Below are positions 1 through 8,775 of a DNA stretch of 39,016 nucleotides, one piece after another (positions within the stretch are counted from its first letter, which is position 1; each line of letters opens with the position of its first letter). The position numbers and the translations under genes are program-made. The notes beneath the pieces were generated by a model. It was not told where the DNA came from, made no database searches, and was given only the letters and a program-made list of their open reading frames with translations. The stretch lies in contig JADZBP010000154.1 in NCBI GenBank assembly GCA_020852055.1, forward strand, positions 1 to 39,016. Direction: 5' to 3'. The DNA is from Candidatus Latescibacterota bacterium. Lineage in GTDB: Bacteria; Latescibacterota; UBA2968; UBA8231.

Positions 1-1
1 C

Positions 2-988
2 ACCCTGGGCGGCCTGATCCAGGCTCAGGGGGAGTTCATGGATGCCGGCGACAGCCGCTTCACCAAAGACAACCGTTTCCTGTTGCGCCGTGCCCGCCTC
101 AATGCCCAGGGGAGTTTTGCCGAAGGCTTCGACTTCCGCGTGGAGGTGGAACTGGGCGGTACCAGCACGGCGCTGCGCGGCCAGATGACCGATGGGTACG
201 GGCTGTGGAACCGCCACCCCGGATTGACTATCCGGGCCGGGCAGTTCAAGACCCCCTTCGGGTACGAGCAACTGATGGGCGACCCCGTCCTCTTCACCAT
301 CGAGCGTTCCCTGGCCAATGACCGCCTCACCCTGAGCCGGCAGGTGGGGGTGCAGGTGTCGGGCAGCCAGTGGCAGAAACGCCTTTCCTATGCGGTGGGT
401 CTGTTCAACGGCAACGGGGTCAACAATGGCGCCAACGACGGGGAGGACTTTCTCTATGTGGCCCGGCTCACCGGCATCCCCGCGCAGGGGAAAATGGGCG
501 GCCGGGAATTCAAGTGGAGCGCCGGGGCCGGCGCCTATAGCTCAAAGGATGGGGGCGTGACCTTGAGCGGTCTGGGCTTCGACAGCGACGCCACCGGCGC
601 CAAGGACAATATCCTGATCGGCAAGCGCCATGGCCTGGGCTTGGATACCCAGGTCCACCTGGGTGCGTTTGATCTGTGGGTCGAATATCTGAATGGCACC
701 TTCGAGGCCGACAACCAGGTTCCCGCCGACAAACTCACGGCTGCCGGCAGTTATGCCCAGCTCGCGTATTTTGTGCGCCCCAGCAAGCTACAGGCGGTGC
801 TGAAGTACGAGATCTTTGACCCGAACACGGACAAGGACAAGGACGACACCACCACCTTGCTCCTGGGGGTGAACGAGTATCTCAAGGGTGACGATCTGAA
901 GCTGCAGCTGGACTTCCAGCGCAGCGATGCGCCCGGCCTGAGTGATGGCGAGAACAAGATCCTCACCCGTCTGCAGGTGATCTTCTAA
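2..988 (+). CDS. Phosphate-selective-type porin (OprO/OprP-like), 3' part
   Basis: The open frame runs in from the left edge (first visible codons read TLGGLIQAQGEF), so the N-terminus and signal peptide lie outside the window; about 328 residues are visible. The repeated amphipathic strands, the early RFLLRRARL and QGSFAEGFDFRVEVELG segments, the NRHPGLTIRAGQFKTPFGYE motif and the terminal LTRLQVIF with a final Phe are typical of OprO/OprP-type 16-strand outer-membrane porins, which take up phosphate or other oxyanions. It ends in TAA immediately before modA (20 bp to the modA start chosen here), so the two are probably co-transcribed and the porin may feed oxyanions to the ModABC transporter. 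The family call is good; the substrate is inferred from context only. Confidence 0.8.
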   Translation, partial: TLGGLIQAQGEFMDAGDSRFTKDNRFLLRRARLNAQGSFAEGFDFRVEVELGGTSTALRGQMTDGYGLWNRHPGLTIRAGQFKTPFGYEQLMGDPVLFTIERSLANDRLTLSRQVGVQVSGSQWQKRLSYAVGLFNGNGVNNGANDGEDFLYVARLTGIPAQGKMGGREFKWSAGAGAYSSKDGGVTLSGLGFDSDATGAKDNILIGKRHGLGLDTQVHLGAFDLWVEYLNGTFEADNQVPADKLTAAGSYAQLAYFVRPSKLQAVLKYEIFDPNTDKDKDDTTTLLLGVNEYLKGDDLKLQLDFQRSDAPGLSDGENKILTRLQVIF

Positions 989-1008
989 TGCTGAAAGGAG
1001 AAACGACG

Positions 1009-1800
1009 ATGCGCTCTTTGCGTGGGATGGCCCTGGCCCTGGTCCTCGCACTGTGCCCCACCCTCGCCACGGCCCAGCCCGTCAATGTCTACGCGGCGGC
1101 CAGCCTGACGGACGTACTCCAAGATCTGGTGCAGCGCTTCAAGGCCAGCGGGCAGGGGGAGTTGAACCTGGTGCCCGGTGGCACCTCCTCCCTGGCCAAG
1201 CAGATCGAAAACGGGGCTCCGGCCGACCTTTTCTTCTCTGCCAACGTAGAGTGGATGACCCACCTCGATTCCCTCGGGTTGATCGAAAAGGAGACCTGCG
1301 CCAAGCTGCTGGGCAACACCCTGGTGGTGGTCGCGCCGGCTGCCGAGAGCTTTGCGGTGGAGGCCCGCAAGGGCTTCGACTTTGCCGGCGCCTTCAAGGG
1401 CCGGCTGGCCATTGCCGATCCGGGCCACGTCCCGGCCGGCCTCTATACCAGACAGGCCTTCGAGTGGCTGGGATGGTGGGCAGGGGTGCAGGACCGTCTG
1501 GCCCCGGCTGCCGACGTGCGCGCGGCCCTGGTCTACGTGGAGCGGGGCGAGTGTGCCGCCGGCGTGGTCTATGCCACGGATGTGGCCCGCAGCGACAAGG
1601 TGAAGGTGCTGGCCACGCTGCCGGCCGAGTCGCATGCGCCCATTGTCTACCCGGTGGCCATCGTCAAAGGGCACCGCACCGACAAAGCGGTTGAGGCTCT
1701 GGCCTTTTTGCAGTCGACCGAGGCGGCGAAGGTCTATGCGCAGTACGGTTTTGTGGTCCTGAAAAAAGCGGCCTTGCCTGCGGCAGGGGAAACGCACTGA
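1009..1800 (+). CDS. modA: Molybdate/tungstate ABC transporter substrate-binding protein ModA
   Basis: Periplasmic oxyanion-binding protein of the ModABC importer. I place the start at ATG 1009 because AAAGGAG lies 9 bases upstream and the product then begins with a classic Sec signal (MRSLRGMALALVLAL, cleavage near ATA-QP). An in-frame ATG at 988 overlaps the porin stop and would put seven extra residues in front of the signal. Family motifs are YAAASLTDVLQ (oxyanion-binding Ser), GTSSLAKQIENGAPADLFFSA, GRLAIADPGHVPAGLY and AGVVYATDV. The length of 263 residues is normal for ModA. The sequence alone does not separate molybdate from tungstate preference. modB and modC follow after an intervening msrBA gene. 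Confidence 0.93.
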   Translation: MRSLRGMALALVLALCPTLATAQPVNVYAAASLTDVLQDLVQRFKASGQGELNLVPGGTSSLAKQIENGAPADLFFSANVEWMTHLDSLGLIEKETCAKLLGNTLVVVAPAAESFAVEARKGFDFAGAFKGRLAIADPGHVPAGLYTRQAFEWLGWWAGVQDRLAPAADVRAALVYVERGECAAGVVYATDVARSDKVKVLATLPAESHAPIVYPVAIVKGHRTDKAVEALAFLQSTEAAKVYAQYGFVVLKKAALPAAGETH

Positions 1801-1838
1801 GCTTCGGGCAGAGAAAAGCGGCAGGGGATCGCCCGGGG

Positions 1839-1873
1839 TAACCCCCCTCTATCCCCAGCGTTCGAGGGGGTTA
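1839..1873 (+). other. Stem-loop between modA and the Msr fusion (possible attenuator)
   Basis: TAACCCCC pairs with GGGGGTTA across a roughly 18-base interior, extended by TC/GA after one bulged C. The 3' arm is followed by TATATTCTC and not by a T-run, so this is not a convincing intrinsic terminator. It could reduce read-through from modA or mark an RNA processing site. No function is demonstrated. Confidence 0.4.
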
Positions 1874-1920
1874 TATTCTCTGGGAAGTTTGGCCCCCTGA
1901 CCGAAAGGAGAACTCCTGCC

Positions 1921-3045
1921 ATGAGCAGCGCCGCCCGTATCGCCCGGGTCGTGTCCAGCCTGGTCGCTCTCTGTATGGCGGCCTGCGCCCCTGCGCCCGG
2001 AGAGGGCCAGGCAGCGTCTGCCACCAAGACCGCGAAGGTCTCCATCGCCGAATTCGGGGACGACGGCCAGCGGCAGGCCCTCGCCTCAGTGGACAAGGTG
2101 GTCAGGACCGAGGCAGAATGGCGGCAACGGTTGACCCCGGAGCAGTTCGAGGTCGCCAGACAGGAAGGTACCGAAAGGGCCTTTAACGGCGCGTACTGGG
2201 ATCACCACGCCGAGGGGATCTACCGCTGTGTCTGCTGCGGCACCCCGCTGTTCAAGTCAGACACCAAATTCGACTCCGGCACTGGCTGGCCCAGTTTCTA
2301 CGCGCCCATCGCGCCGGAGAACGTCGAACTGAGGTCCGACAACTCCCTGGGCATGAGCCGCACCGAGATCCTCTGCAAGCGCTGCGACGCCCACCTGGGC
2401 CATGTCTTCGACGATGGTCCGCCGCCCACCGGCCTGCGCTATTGCATCAACTCGGCGTCCCTGACCTTTGTGAAGCAGGGCACGCCTTCCGCTCCCTCGG
2501 ACTCCGGGACTGCCCGCCAGACCGCAGTCTTGGGAGGCGGCTGTTTCTGGTGCTTGGAGGCCGTCTTTGAGGAACTGAAGGGCGTAGAGAGTGTGGTGTC
2601 GGGGTATGCCGGCGGCACCGTCCCCAACCCCACCTATGAGCAGGTCTGCACCGGCGAAACCGGCCACGCCGAGGTAGTCCAGGTGAGCTTCAATCCGGCG
2701 ATCCTCTCTTACGAGGACCTGCTGCGCATCTATTTTACGGTCCACGACCCCACGACCCTGAACAGCCAGGGGCCGGATTTTGGCACGCAGTATCGCTCGG
2801 TGGTCTTCACGGGCTCCCCGGTACAGGAAGAGGCAGCCAAAAAGATCCTGCAGGAGATTGCGGACCAGCATCTTTGGGATCACCCCATCGTGACCCAGAT
2901 CGTCCCCCTGGAGGCTTTCTATCCCGCCGAGGCCTACCACCAGGATTTCTACCAGCGCAACCCCAGCCAGGGATACTGCCGGGCCATCATCGCGCCGAAA
3001 ATGGCGAAGTTCCGCGAACAGTTTCTCGACAAGCTGAGCCGATAA
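1921..3045 (+). CDS. msrAB: Secreted lipoprotein MsrB-MsrA fusion, methionine sulfoxide reductase
   Basis: A bifunctional enzyme that repairs both methionine sulfoxide diastereomers. The N-terminus looks like a lipoprotein signal (hydrophobic stretch ending CMAAC), so it is probably membrane-anchored in the periplasm. MsrB comes first, at about residues 60-190: the zinc Cys pairs are CVCCG and [15 protein letters not shown], and the catalytic Cys is in RYCINSASL. MsrA follows from about residue 200, with the catalytic [16 protein letters not shown] motif, the GHAEVVQV segment and a distal GYCRAII Cys. The start ATG follows AAAGGAG at a good distance. It sits on the same strand between modA and modB, which is unusual; nothing in the sequence shows a functional link to molybdate uptake. 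All key Cys are present. Confidence 0.93.
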   Translation: MSSAARIARVVSSLVALCMAACAPAPGEGQAASATKTAKVSIAEFGDDGQRQALASVDKVVRTEAEWRQRLTPEQFEVARQEGTERAFNGAYWDHHAEGIYRCVCCGTPLFKSDTKFDSGTGWPSFYAPIAPENVELRSDNSLGMSRTEILCKRCDAHLGHVFDDGPPPTGLRYCINSASLTFVKQGTPSAPSDSGTARQTAVLGGGCFWCLEAVFEELKGVESVVSGYAGGTVPNPTYEQVCTGETGHAEVVQVSFNPAILSYEDLLRIYFTVHDPTTLNSQGPDFGTQYRSVVFTGSPVQEEAAKKILQEIADQHLWDHPIVTQIVPLEAFYPAEAYHQDFYQRNPSQGYCRAIIAPKMAKFREQFLDKLSR

Positions 3046-3092
3046 CTGGCGATGCGGACCCCTGTGTGCTGCCCAGAACGGGAGGGCAACGG

Positions 3093-3770
3093 GTGCTGAC
3101 GCCAGAGGAGTGGGAGGCCTTTTCCCTCTCCCTGCGGGTGGGGCTGTGCTGTGTGCTGATCAGCCTGCCCCCCGGAGTGGTGCTGGGCTGGCTGCTGGCC
3201 CGCCGCCAGTTTCGCGGCAAGCTGCTGCTCGACGGGCTGTGCCACCTGCCCCTGGTGTTGCCGCCGGTGGTGACCGGGTATCTGCTGCTGCTGGTCTTTG
3301 GCCGGCGGGGTGCGGTGGGCGGCTTCCTCGAAAACACCCTGGGGCTGAGCCTGGCCTTCAACTGGAAGGGAGCGGTGCTGGCCTCGGCGGTGGTGGGTTT
3401 CCCGCTCTTGCTGCGCGCCGTGCGCCTGGCCATCGAGGGGGTGGACCCGCGCCTGGAGCAGGTGGCCCGCACCCTGGGGGCCGGGCGGCTGCGGGTCTTC
3501 TTCACCGTCACCTTGCGCCTGGCCTTTCCCGGGGTACTGGTGGGCGCGCTGCTGAGTTTTGCCCGCAGCCTGGGGGAATTCGGGGCCACCATCACCTTTG
3601 TGGCCAATATCGCCGGCCAGACCCGCACCCTGCCCTCGGCCATCTTCACCTACCTCAACCAGCCCGGCGGCGAACAGGGGGCCGCCCGCCTGGCCCTGGT
3701 TTCCGTCGCTATCGCCCTGGCGGCCCTGGTGGCCAGCGAGTGGCTGGCCCGCCGGCTGAAGCGAGGGTAG
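3093..3770 (+). CDS. modB: Molybdate/tungstate ABC transporter permease ModB
   Basis: Inner-membrane permease of the ModABC importer. The frame is open far upstream, but I choose GTG 3093: GGAGG at 3081-3085 precedes it at the right spacing, the product then starts MLTPEEWEAFSLSLRVG as ModB proteins usually do, and its 225 residues match the family. Several hydrophobic helices are visible. The cytoplasmic loop that contacts ModC is seen in EQVARTLGAGRLRVFFTVTL (EAA-type loop), followed by SFARSLGEFGATITF, a ModB hallmark. modC starts four bases after the stop, so the two are translationally coupled. The upstream extension of the frame overlaps the msrBA end and is a shadow. Confidence 0.93.
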   Translation: MLTPEEWEAFSLSLRVGLCCVLISLPPGVVLGWLLARRQFRGKLLLDGLCHLPLVLPPVVTGYLLLLVFGRRGAVGGFLENTLGLSLAFNWKGAVLASAVVGFPLLLRAVRLAIEGVDPRLEQVARTLGAGRLRVFFTVTLRLAFPGVLVGALLSFARSLGEFGATITFVANIAGQTRTLPSAIFTYLNQPGGEQGAARLALVSVAIALAALVASEWLARRLKRG

Positions 3771-3774
3771 CCCG

Positions 3775-4854
3775 GTGCTCTCCTTGAGCCTGTCCTGTGC
3801 CCTGCCCGGCTTCACCCTTGTGGTGGAGGCGCGCTGCCCCTACCCGGTCACCGCTATTTTTGGTCCCTCGGGGGCGGGCAAGACCACCTTGCTCAACCTG
3901 GTGGCCGGCCTGCGCCGCCCGGACCAGGGTGAGATTCGCCTGGGTGAGGAGGTGCTCTTCTCCTCGGCGCAGGGCATCGACCTGCCTCCCGAGCAGCGGC
4001 GTATCGGCTGCGTCTTTCAGGACGATCTGCTCTTCCCCCACCTCAGCGCCGCCGGCAACCTGCGCTACGGGCACGATCTGCTGAAACCGGCAGACCGGCG
4101 TTTCGCCTTCGAGCGCATCGTCGAGTTGCTGGAGTTGGGCCCGCTGCTAGAACGCCGGCCGGCCCGGCTTTCGGGCGGCGAGCGCCAGCGGGTAGCCCTG
4201 GGCCGGGCCCTGCTGGCCTCGCCGCGCCTGCTGCTGATGGACGAGCCGCTCTCCTCGCTGGACCAGGGCCTCAAGAGCCGCATCATCCCCTATCTGCGCC
4301 ATATCCGCACCGAGCTGGGCATCCCCATCCTCTATGTGAGCCACTCGGTGGCCGAGATCCTGGAGTTGACCGGCCAGGTGATCTTCCTCGACCGGGGCGA
4401 GGTGGTGGCGCAGGGGGATTTCTTCCACCTGGCCCACCACCCGCGGGTCCTGCCCCTGGTGGAGGAGCACGGCTTCGAGAACGTGCTGCCCGTCGAGGTG
4501 CTGGGCAGCGAGGCGGAGCGGGGATTCACCCGGGTGCGGCACGGAGCGCACCAGCTCAAGGTCCCCCTGTGCGACCGGCCCCCTGGCAGCCGGATCTTCA
4601 TCGGCATCCGCGCCGACGATATCATTCTCTGCCGGCAGCGCCCCGAGGGGCTGAGTGTGCGCAACTATGTGGAGGGGAAGGTGGCGGAGATCTCGCGGGT
4701 GGGCGGCAAGGCATTGGTCTACGTGGAGGTGGGTAAACGCTTGGCGGTCAAGGTCACGGCCGAGGCCATCGCCGAATTGGGGCTGGAGGTGGGACAGACG
4801 GTGACCTGTCTGATCAAGACCCACTCGATCCGCATCGGGCCGGAGGTGGAATGA
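3775..4854 (+). CDS. modC: Molybdate/tungstate ABC transporter ATP-binding protein ModC
   Basis: ATPase subunit of the importer, 359 residues, starting at GTG 3775 with GAGGG from the modB end as ribosome-binding site. Visible motifs in order are Walker A GPSGAGKTT (about residue 30), Q-loop CVFQDDLLFPHL, ABC signature LSGGERQRVALGRALL, Walker B LLLMDEPLSSLD and the switch His in YVSHSVAEI. The C-terminal third (about residues 290-355: RNYVEGKVAEISRVG and onward) is a TOBE/Mop-type oxyanion-binding domain, which in ModC proteins gives feedback control by molybdate. No residue is missing. Confidence 0.95.
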   Translation: MLSLSLSCALPGFTLVVEARCPYPVTAIFGPSGAGKTTLLNLVAGLRRPDQGEIRLGEEVLFSSAQGIDLPPEQRRIGCVFQDDLLFPHLSAAGNLRYGHDLLKPADRRFAFERIVELLELGPLLERRPARLSGGERQRVALGRALLASPRLLLMDEPLSSLDQGLKSRIIPYLRHIRTELGIPILYVSHSVAEILELTGQVIFLDRGEVVAQGDFFHLAHHPRVLPLVEEHGFENVLPVEVLGSEAERGFTRVRHGAHQLKVPLCDRPPGSRIFIGIRADDIILCRQRPEGLSVRNYVEGKVAEISRVGGKALVYVEVGKRLAVKVTAEAIAELGLEVGQTVTCLIKTHSIRIGPEVE

Positions 4855-4960
4855 GGCGGCGGGATAATCTGCTGGACGGGGGCGCGGCGGAGGGCTATGT
4901 TTTGTGCCGCGCAATTGACGAAATACCTGGCTGTCCCCCCATCTGTGAGAGGAGTGCTCC

Positions 4961-5452
4961 ATGAAAATCGCCGAGAACTGCGTCGTCTCCATCCACTACC
5001 GCCTGACCGACGACGACGGGGAGGAACTCGACTCCTCGGCAGAAGGGGAGCCCTTGGTCTATCTGCACGGGGCCGACAATATCATCCCCGGTCTCGAGGA
5101 TGCCCTGGAGGGCCGGCAGGCGGGTGAGCAGCTCGAGGTGGTGGTGCAGCCCGACGACGCGTACGGCCCGGTTGATCCCGAGATGGTACAGGCCGTGCCG
5201 CGCAGCGCCTTCAAGGGAGTGGACAAACTGGAGCCGGGCATGCAGTTCCAGATGCGGGGCCCCGAGGGCCAGATCCAGGTGGTCACGGTCCAGGAGGTGG
5301 GCAGCCAGGAAGTGACCATCGATGCCAACCATCCCCTGGCCGGCCAAGTGTTGCACTTTGCGGTCACCGTCGAGTCGGTGCGCGTCGCCACCGCCGAGGA
5401 GATCGAACACGGCCACGTGCACGACGGCCACGGCCACGGCCACGGTCATTGA
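4961..5452 (+). CDS. FKBP-type peptidyl-prolyl isomerase, SlyD-like with His-rich tail
   Basis: Cytoplasmic prolyl isomerase/chaperone of the SlyD type, 163 residues. The split FKBP domain is seen in SIHYRLTDDDGEELDSS, LHGADNIIPGLEDALEG and VVQPDDAYGPVDPEMVQ. The insert-in-flap chaperone domain spans roughly residues 70-120 and closes with DANHPLAGQVLHFAVTV. The C-terminus is a short metal-binding tail of alternating His and Gly (HVHDGHGHGHGH), as in E. coli SlyD, which binds nickel and other metals. AGAGGAG precedes the ATG. It follows modC after about 106 bases and may read through from it; proximity to a metal-oxyanion importer may be chance. Confidence 0.92.
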   Translation: MKIAENCVVSIHYRLTDDDGEELDSSAEGEPLVYLHGADNIIPGLEDALEGRQAGEQLEVVVQPDDAYGPVDPEMVQAVPRSAFKGVDKLEPGMQFQMRGPEGQIQVVTVQEVGSQEVTIDANHPLAGQVLHFAVTVESVRVATAEEIEHGHVHDGHGHGHGH

Positions 5453-5507
5453 GCGCCAGCCCGCCGGCCAGCGCGTGGGCCTGGCTGGCGGGGCGCGGAG
5501 TCCTGCC

Positions 5508-6581
5508 ATGCCGACTATAGCTTCCCCACCGCATCTTTCGCCTTCGCAGTTCCACCGCCACCTGCTGGAGCGCACGGTGCCGCAGTTGCGCTACGAGGGG
5601 GGTGAGGTGGCCCCCTGGCAGCGCCGTCTGCGCGCCCGCCTGCGCCACCTGATCGGCGAGTGGCCCGCCCGCCGGGTGCCCCTGCGGCCCCGGCGCCTGT
5701 GGCTGCGCCCCCATCCGCTGGGCACCATCGAAAAGGTGGTCTTCACCGCCGAGCCGCACTGCGAGGTGCCGGCGTACGTGTGCCTGCCCGCCGGGGTGGA
5801 GCCGCCCTATACCTTCATGATCTGCGTGCAGGGCCACTCGACTGGCATGCACGTCTCCATCGGGGTGCAGCGCGAGGACGAGACCAAGGCCTACGCGGCC
5901 GAGGGCGACCGCGACTTTGCCCTCGGCTGTATGAGGCGGGGCATCGCCGCCCTGTGTATCGAGCAGCGCTCCCTGGGTGAGCGGCGCGAGCAGCACCAGC
6001 AGGCCCTCTCGCCCCACGGCTGCCACGACGCCACCATGCAGGCCTTGATGCTGGGCCGCACCCTGATCGGGGAGCGGGTCTACGACGTGGACCGCGGCAT
6101 CGACTACCTGGCCAGCCGCGGCGACGCCGACCTGAAGCGCATCGGGGTGATGGGCAATTCGGGCGGGGGCACCACCAGCCTCTTCGCCGCCGCCCTGCTC
6201 AAGCGCCTCTCCTTCGCCATGCCTTCCTGCTATTTCTGCACCTTCGCCGATTCGCTGATGTCCATCTACCACTGCGCCGACAACTATCTGCCGGGGGTGC
6301 TGCAGTGGGCGGAGATGGCGGACATCATGGGGCTCTTCGCGCCCAAGCCGGTGGTGCTGGTTTCCGGGGCCGAGGATCGCATCTTCCCCATCGAGGGCGC
6401 CCGCAAGGCGTACAAACAGTTGCAGCGCATCTACCGGGCGGCCGGGGCCGCTGGCCGCTGCCACCATGTGATAGGCCAGGGCGGGCACCGCTTCTACGCC
6501 GAGGAGGCCTGGCCGGTGATGCTCGAGGAGCTGGCCCGGCTGGACGGGAAGAAGCAGACCAGCCATCGCCAAAGCCCTTAG
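5508..6581 (+). CDS. Alpha/beta hydrolase, acetyl-xylan-esterase/Abhydrolase_7-like
   Basis: Putative carbohydrate or carboxyl esterase of 357 residues. The frame is open upstream into slyD, but ATG 5508 has GGAG eight bases before it and gives a sensible N-terminus (MPTIASPPHL). The nucleophile elbow is GVMGNSGGG (Ser), the acid is probably Asp in VSGAEDRIFPIEGA, and the His is in GQGGHRFYAEEAW. An N-terminal region without signal peptide precedes the hydrolase core, which begins around EKVVFTAEPHCEVPAYVCLP. Proteins of this type are cytoplasmic esterases often found beside glycosidases. It begins the catabolic run that continues to 12030; the glycosidase gene starts 22 bases after it. The natural substrate is not known. 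Confidence 0.82.
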   Translation: MPTIASPPHLSPSQFHRHLLERTVPQLRYEGGEVAPWQRRLRARLRHLIGEWPARRVPLRPRRLWLRPHPLGTIEKVVFTAEPHCEVPAYVCLPAGVEPPYTFMICVQGHSTGMHVSIGVQREDETKAYAAEGDRDFALGCMRRGIAALCIEQRSLGERREQHQQALSPHGCHDATMQALMLGRTLIGERVYDVDRGIDYLASRGDADLKRIGVMGNSGGGTTSLFAAALLKRLSFAMPSCYFCTFADSLMSIYHCADNYLPGVLQWAEMADIMGLFAPKPVVLVSGAEDRIFPIEGARKAYKQLQRIYRAAGAAGRCHHVIGQGGHRFYAEEAWPVMLEELARLDGKKQTSHRQSP

Positions 6582-6603
6582 TGGCCTCTCTGAAGGAGTA
6601 CCT

Positions 6604-8691
6604 ATGAAGCAGCCCTGGCACGAGCAGCGTTTCCGCGCCAATCTCATCGACATGCATATCCCGGATTGGAATCCGGCTTTCCTCGCCCAGTACGACACCA
6701 AGAACTATGTCGACATGCTGGAGCAGGCGCGGGTCGAGGTCGTCTATCTGTACGCTTCCTCCTGCCTGGGCATCTGCTACTGGCCCACCAAGGTGGGACA
6801 TCAGCATCGGGGAACCCTGGGCCGCGACCTGTTGGGCGAGCGCATCGCCGAATGCCGGCGGCGCGGGCTGGAGGTGGTGGTGTATTACAACTGGTGGTCC
6901 AAGTGGGCCTACGACCAGCACCCCGACTGGCGGGTGGTCACGGCCAAAGGCCAGAACACCGCCGATTACCTGTGGACCCCGGGGCACTACGGGGTCTGCT
7001 GCTTCAACTCGCCCCACCGCGAATTGGTGCTGAGCCAGATCGAGGAACTCTGCACAGGGTACGATTTTGCGGGGCTGTGGGTGGACATGATCTTCTGGCC
7101 CTACACCGTCTGTTATTGCGGCCACTGCCGGCGGCGCTATCGGGAGGAGGCGGGCCGGGATCTGCCCCGGATCGTCAACTGGGAGGACCCCGAGTGGGTG
7201 GCCTTCCAGCGGCGGCGCGAGCAGTGGATGGCGGAGGTGGTGGGCGCGATCACCGACACCGTGCGCCGCCTCAAGCCGGGGGCCTCGGTGGGCCACCAGT
7301 GCGCCGGCTGGTCGGTGGGCTGGACCAGCGGCTTCACCTCGGAGTTCTTCCGGCACAGCGACTATCTGGCCGGGGATTTCTATGGCGGGGCGGTGGAGCA
7401 GTCCCTGGTGTGCAAGCTCTTCGCGCAGTTGAGCGAGAAACCGCTCTTCGAGTTCATGACCTCGCGCAGCCCCGACCTCACCGACCACACCACCACCAAG
7501 ACCCGCGAGCAGCTCGGCGCGCAGGCTGCCGCCGCCCTGGCCCACCGGGGCCGCATCCTGCTCATCGACGCCATCGACCCGGTCGGCACCCTCGACCCGC
7601 ATGTCTTTGGCGAGATGGGGGCGGTTTTTGCAGAGCTGGCCCCGTACGAAGCCTGCCTGCAGCCGGCGGCCCGGCCCCTGGCCGACGTGGGCATCTACTT
7701 CAACTTCGAGTCCCTGATCGACCCGCGCGAAAACGGGCAGCCCGTCCCCGAGATGGGCGGGCGGCCACCGGTGATCACGGCCATCACCAACATCACCCGC
7801 ACCCTGATGCAGGGGCACGTGGCCCACACCCTGCTCACCCCCAAGAACCTGGACCAACTCTCGCAGTATCAGACCATCGTGCTGCCCGAGTTGTTCATGC
7901 TCGACGAGGGGGAGGTGGCGGCGTTCGAGCAGTACGTGGCGCAGGGCGGCAACCTGTACGTGGCCAGGTCCACCTCGCTCTTGAACAAGGACGGGGTGCG
8001 GCAGGTGGACTTCATGCTGGGGGAGGTACTGGGGGTTTCCTGGGTCGGGCAGACGGCCGAGGAGGTCACCTATATGGCTCCGGCGTCGGGCCGCGAGGAT
8101 CTCTTCGCCCCGCACACCCCCTCTCATCCCTTGCTCATCGCCGGCTCCCAACTGAAGGTGCGGGTCAGGGAGGGGGCGCAGGTGCTGGCGACCATCACCC
8201 TGCCCTATACCAACCCCAAGGACCCGACCAGATTCAGTTCGGCGATCAGCAATCCCAACGGCATCGCCACGGCGGACCCGGCGGTGGTGCTCAACCAGTA
8301 CGGCAAGGGCCGGGCGTTGTACATGGCGGGGGGCCTCGAACGTATGGAGCACGACAGCCACCGGGCCTTCTTCCGCCGGCTGCTGGTCCTGCTTAACCCG
8401 GCCCCGCCCCTGGTGCGGACCGACGCGCCCAGGGCGGTGGAGGTCCTGGTCTTCGACCAGCCCGCCGCAGCGCGCCTGCTGGTGACGGTGCTCAACCACC
8501 AGGCCGAGTTGCCGCCTATCCCGGTTTCCGGGGCACGCCTCGCCCTGCGCCTCGACGGCCGCCGGCCAAAGCGGTTGGTGCGTTTTCCCGAGGGTACGGA
8601 GATCCCCTTCACCGAGCAGGAGGGGTATGCCGAATTCGAACTCCCGCGCCTCGATACCCTGCTGATGATAGGGTTAGAGTACGCAGGGTAG
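6604..8691 (+). CDS. Putative glycoside hydrolase (GHL6-like barrel with beta-galactosidase-trimerisation-like domain)
   Basis: A 695-residue protein with AAGGAG before the ATG and no signal peptide. The N-terminal ~380 residues look like the TIM barrel of hypothetical glycosyl hydrolase family 6, related to fucosidase/GH42-type folds: YYNWWSKWAYDQHPDW near residue 95, the candidate nucleophile/acid in GLWVDMIFWP (Asp161), and the Cys cluster VCYCGHCRRRY (Cys170, 172, 175) that may bind a metal. Residues ~390-600 resemble the glutamine-amidotransferase-like trimerisation domain of GH42 beta-galactosidases (TIVLPELFMLDEGEVAAFEQYV, GGNLYVAR). A small beta domain ends the protein. The flanking esterase and dienelactone hydrolase suggest intracellular processing of a decorated sugar. 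The fold call is fair; the substrate is unknown. Confidence 0.72.
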   Translation: MKQPWHEQRFRANLIDMHIPDWNPAFLAQYDTKNYVDMLEQARVEVVYLYASSCLGICYWPTKVGHQHRGTLGRDLLGERIAECRRRGLEVVVYYNWWSKWAYDQHPDWRVVTAKGQNTADYLWTPGHYGVCCFNSPHRELVLSQIEELCTGYDFAGLWVDMIFWPYTVCYCGHCRRRYREEAGRDLPRIVNWEDPEWVAFQRRREQWMAEVVGAITDTVRRLKPGASVGHQCAGWSVGWTSGFTSEFFRHSDYLAGDFYGGAVEQSLVCKLFAQLSEKPLFEFMTSRSPDLTDHTTTKTREQLGAQAAAALAHRGRILLIDAIDPVGTLDPHVFGEMGAVFAELAPYEACLQPAARPLADVGIYFNFESLIDPRENGQPVPEMGGRPPVITAITNITRTLMQGHVAHTLLTPKNLDQLSQYQTIVLPELFMLDEGEVAAFEQYVAQGGNLYVARSTSLLNKDGVRQVDFMLGEVLGVSWVGQTAEEVTYMAPASGREDLFAPHTPSHPLLIAGSQLKVRVREGAQVLATITLPYTNPKDPTRFSSAISNPNGIATADPAVVLNQYGKGRALYMAGGLERMEHDSHRAFFRRLLVLLNPAPPLVRTDAPRAVEVLVFDQPAAARLLVTVLNHQAELPPIPVSGARLALRLDGRRPKRLVRFPEGTEIPFTEQEGYAEFELPRLDTLLMIGLEYAG

Positions 8692-8775
8692 TTAGGAACT
8701 GTTGGCGACGGCACCGCGGCGGGGAGATGACCCCGGAGTGGGTCGCTCCCCGACGCCACACAGGAGCCCAAACCA

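Noticed and set aside
988..1008. ATG 988 as the modA start
   Set aside because: It would put the AAAGGAG ribosome site inside the gene and add seven residues before the signal peptide.
4915..4945. TTGACG at 4915 as a -35 for the FKBP gene
   Set aside because: No acceptable -10 occurs 16-18 bases downstream; the positions read CCCATC or similar.
5410..5452. Repeated CACGGC/CACGGT units at the end of the FKBP gene as a DNA repeat element
   Set aside because: They encode the alternating His-Gly metal-binding tail of a SlyD-like protein and need no other explanation.
6325..8499. A 724-codon open frame on minus opposite the glycosidase gene
   Set aside because: Arg/Pro/His-rich shadow frame. 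The plus frame has a ribosome site, family motifs and correct operon spacing.
8705..8724. A GG-N10-GC match before the dienelactone hydrolase (TTGGCGACGGCACCGC)
   Set aside because: Only the first four bases of the -24 element and the GC of the -12 element agree with sigma54 consensus. In GC-rich DNA this is expected by chance and no activator site is visible.
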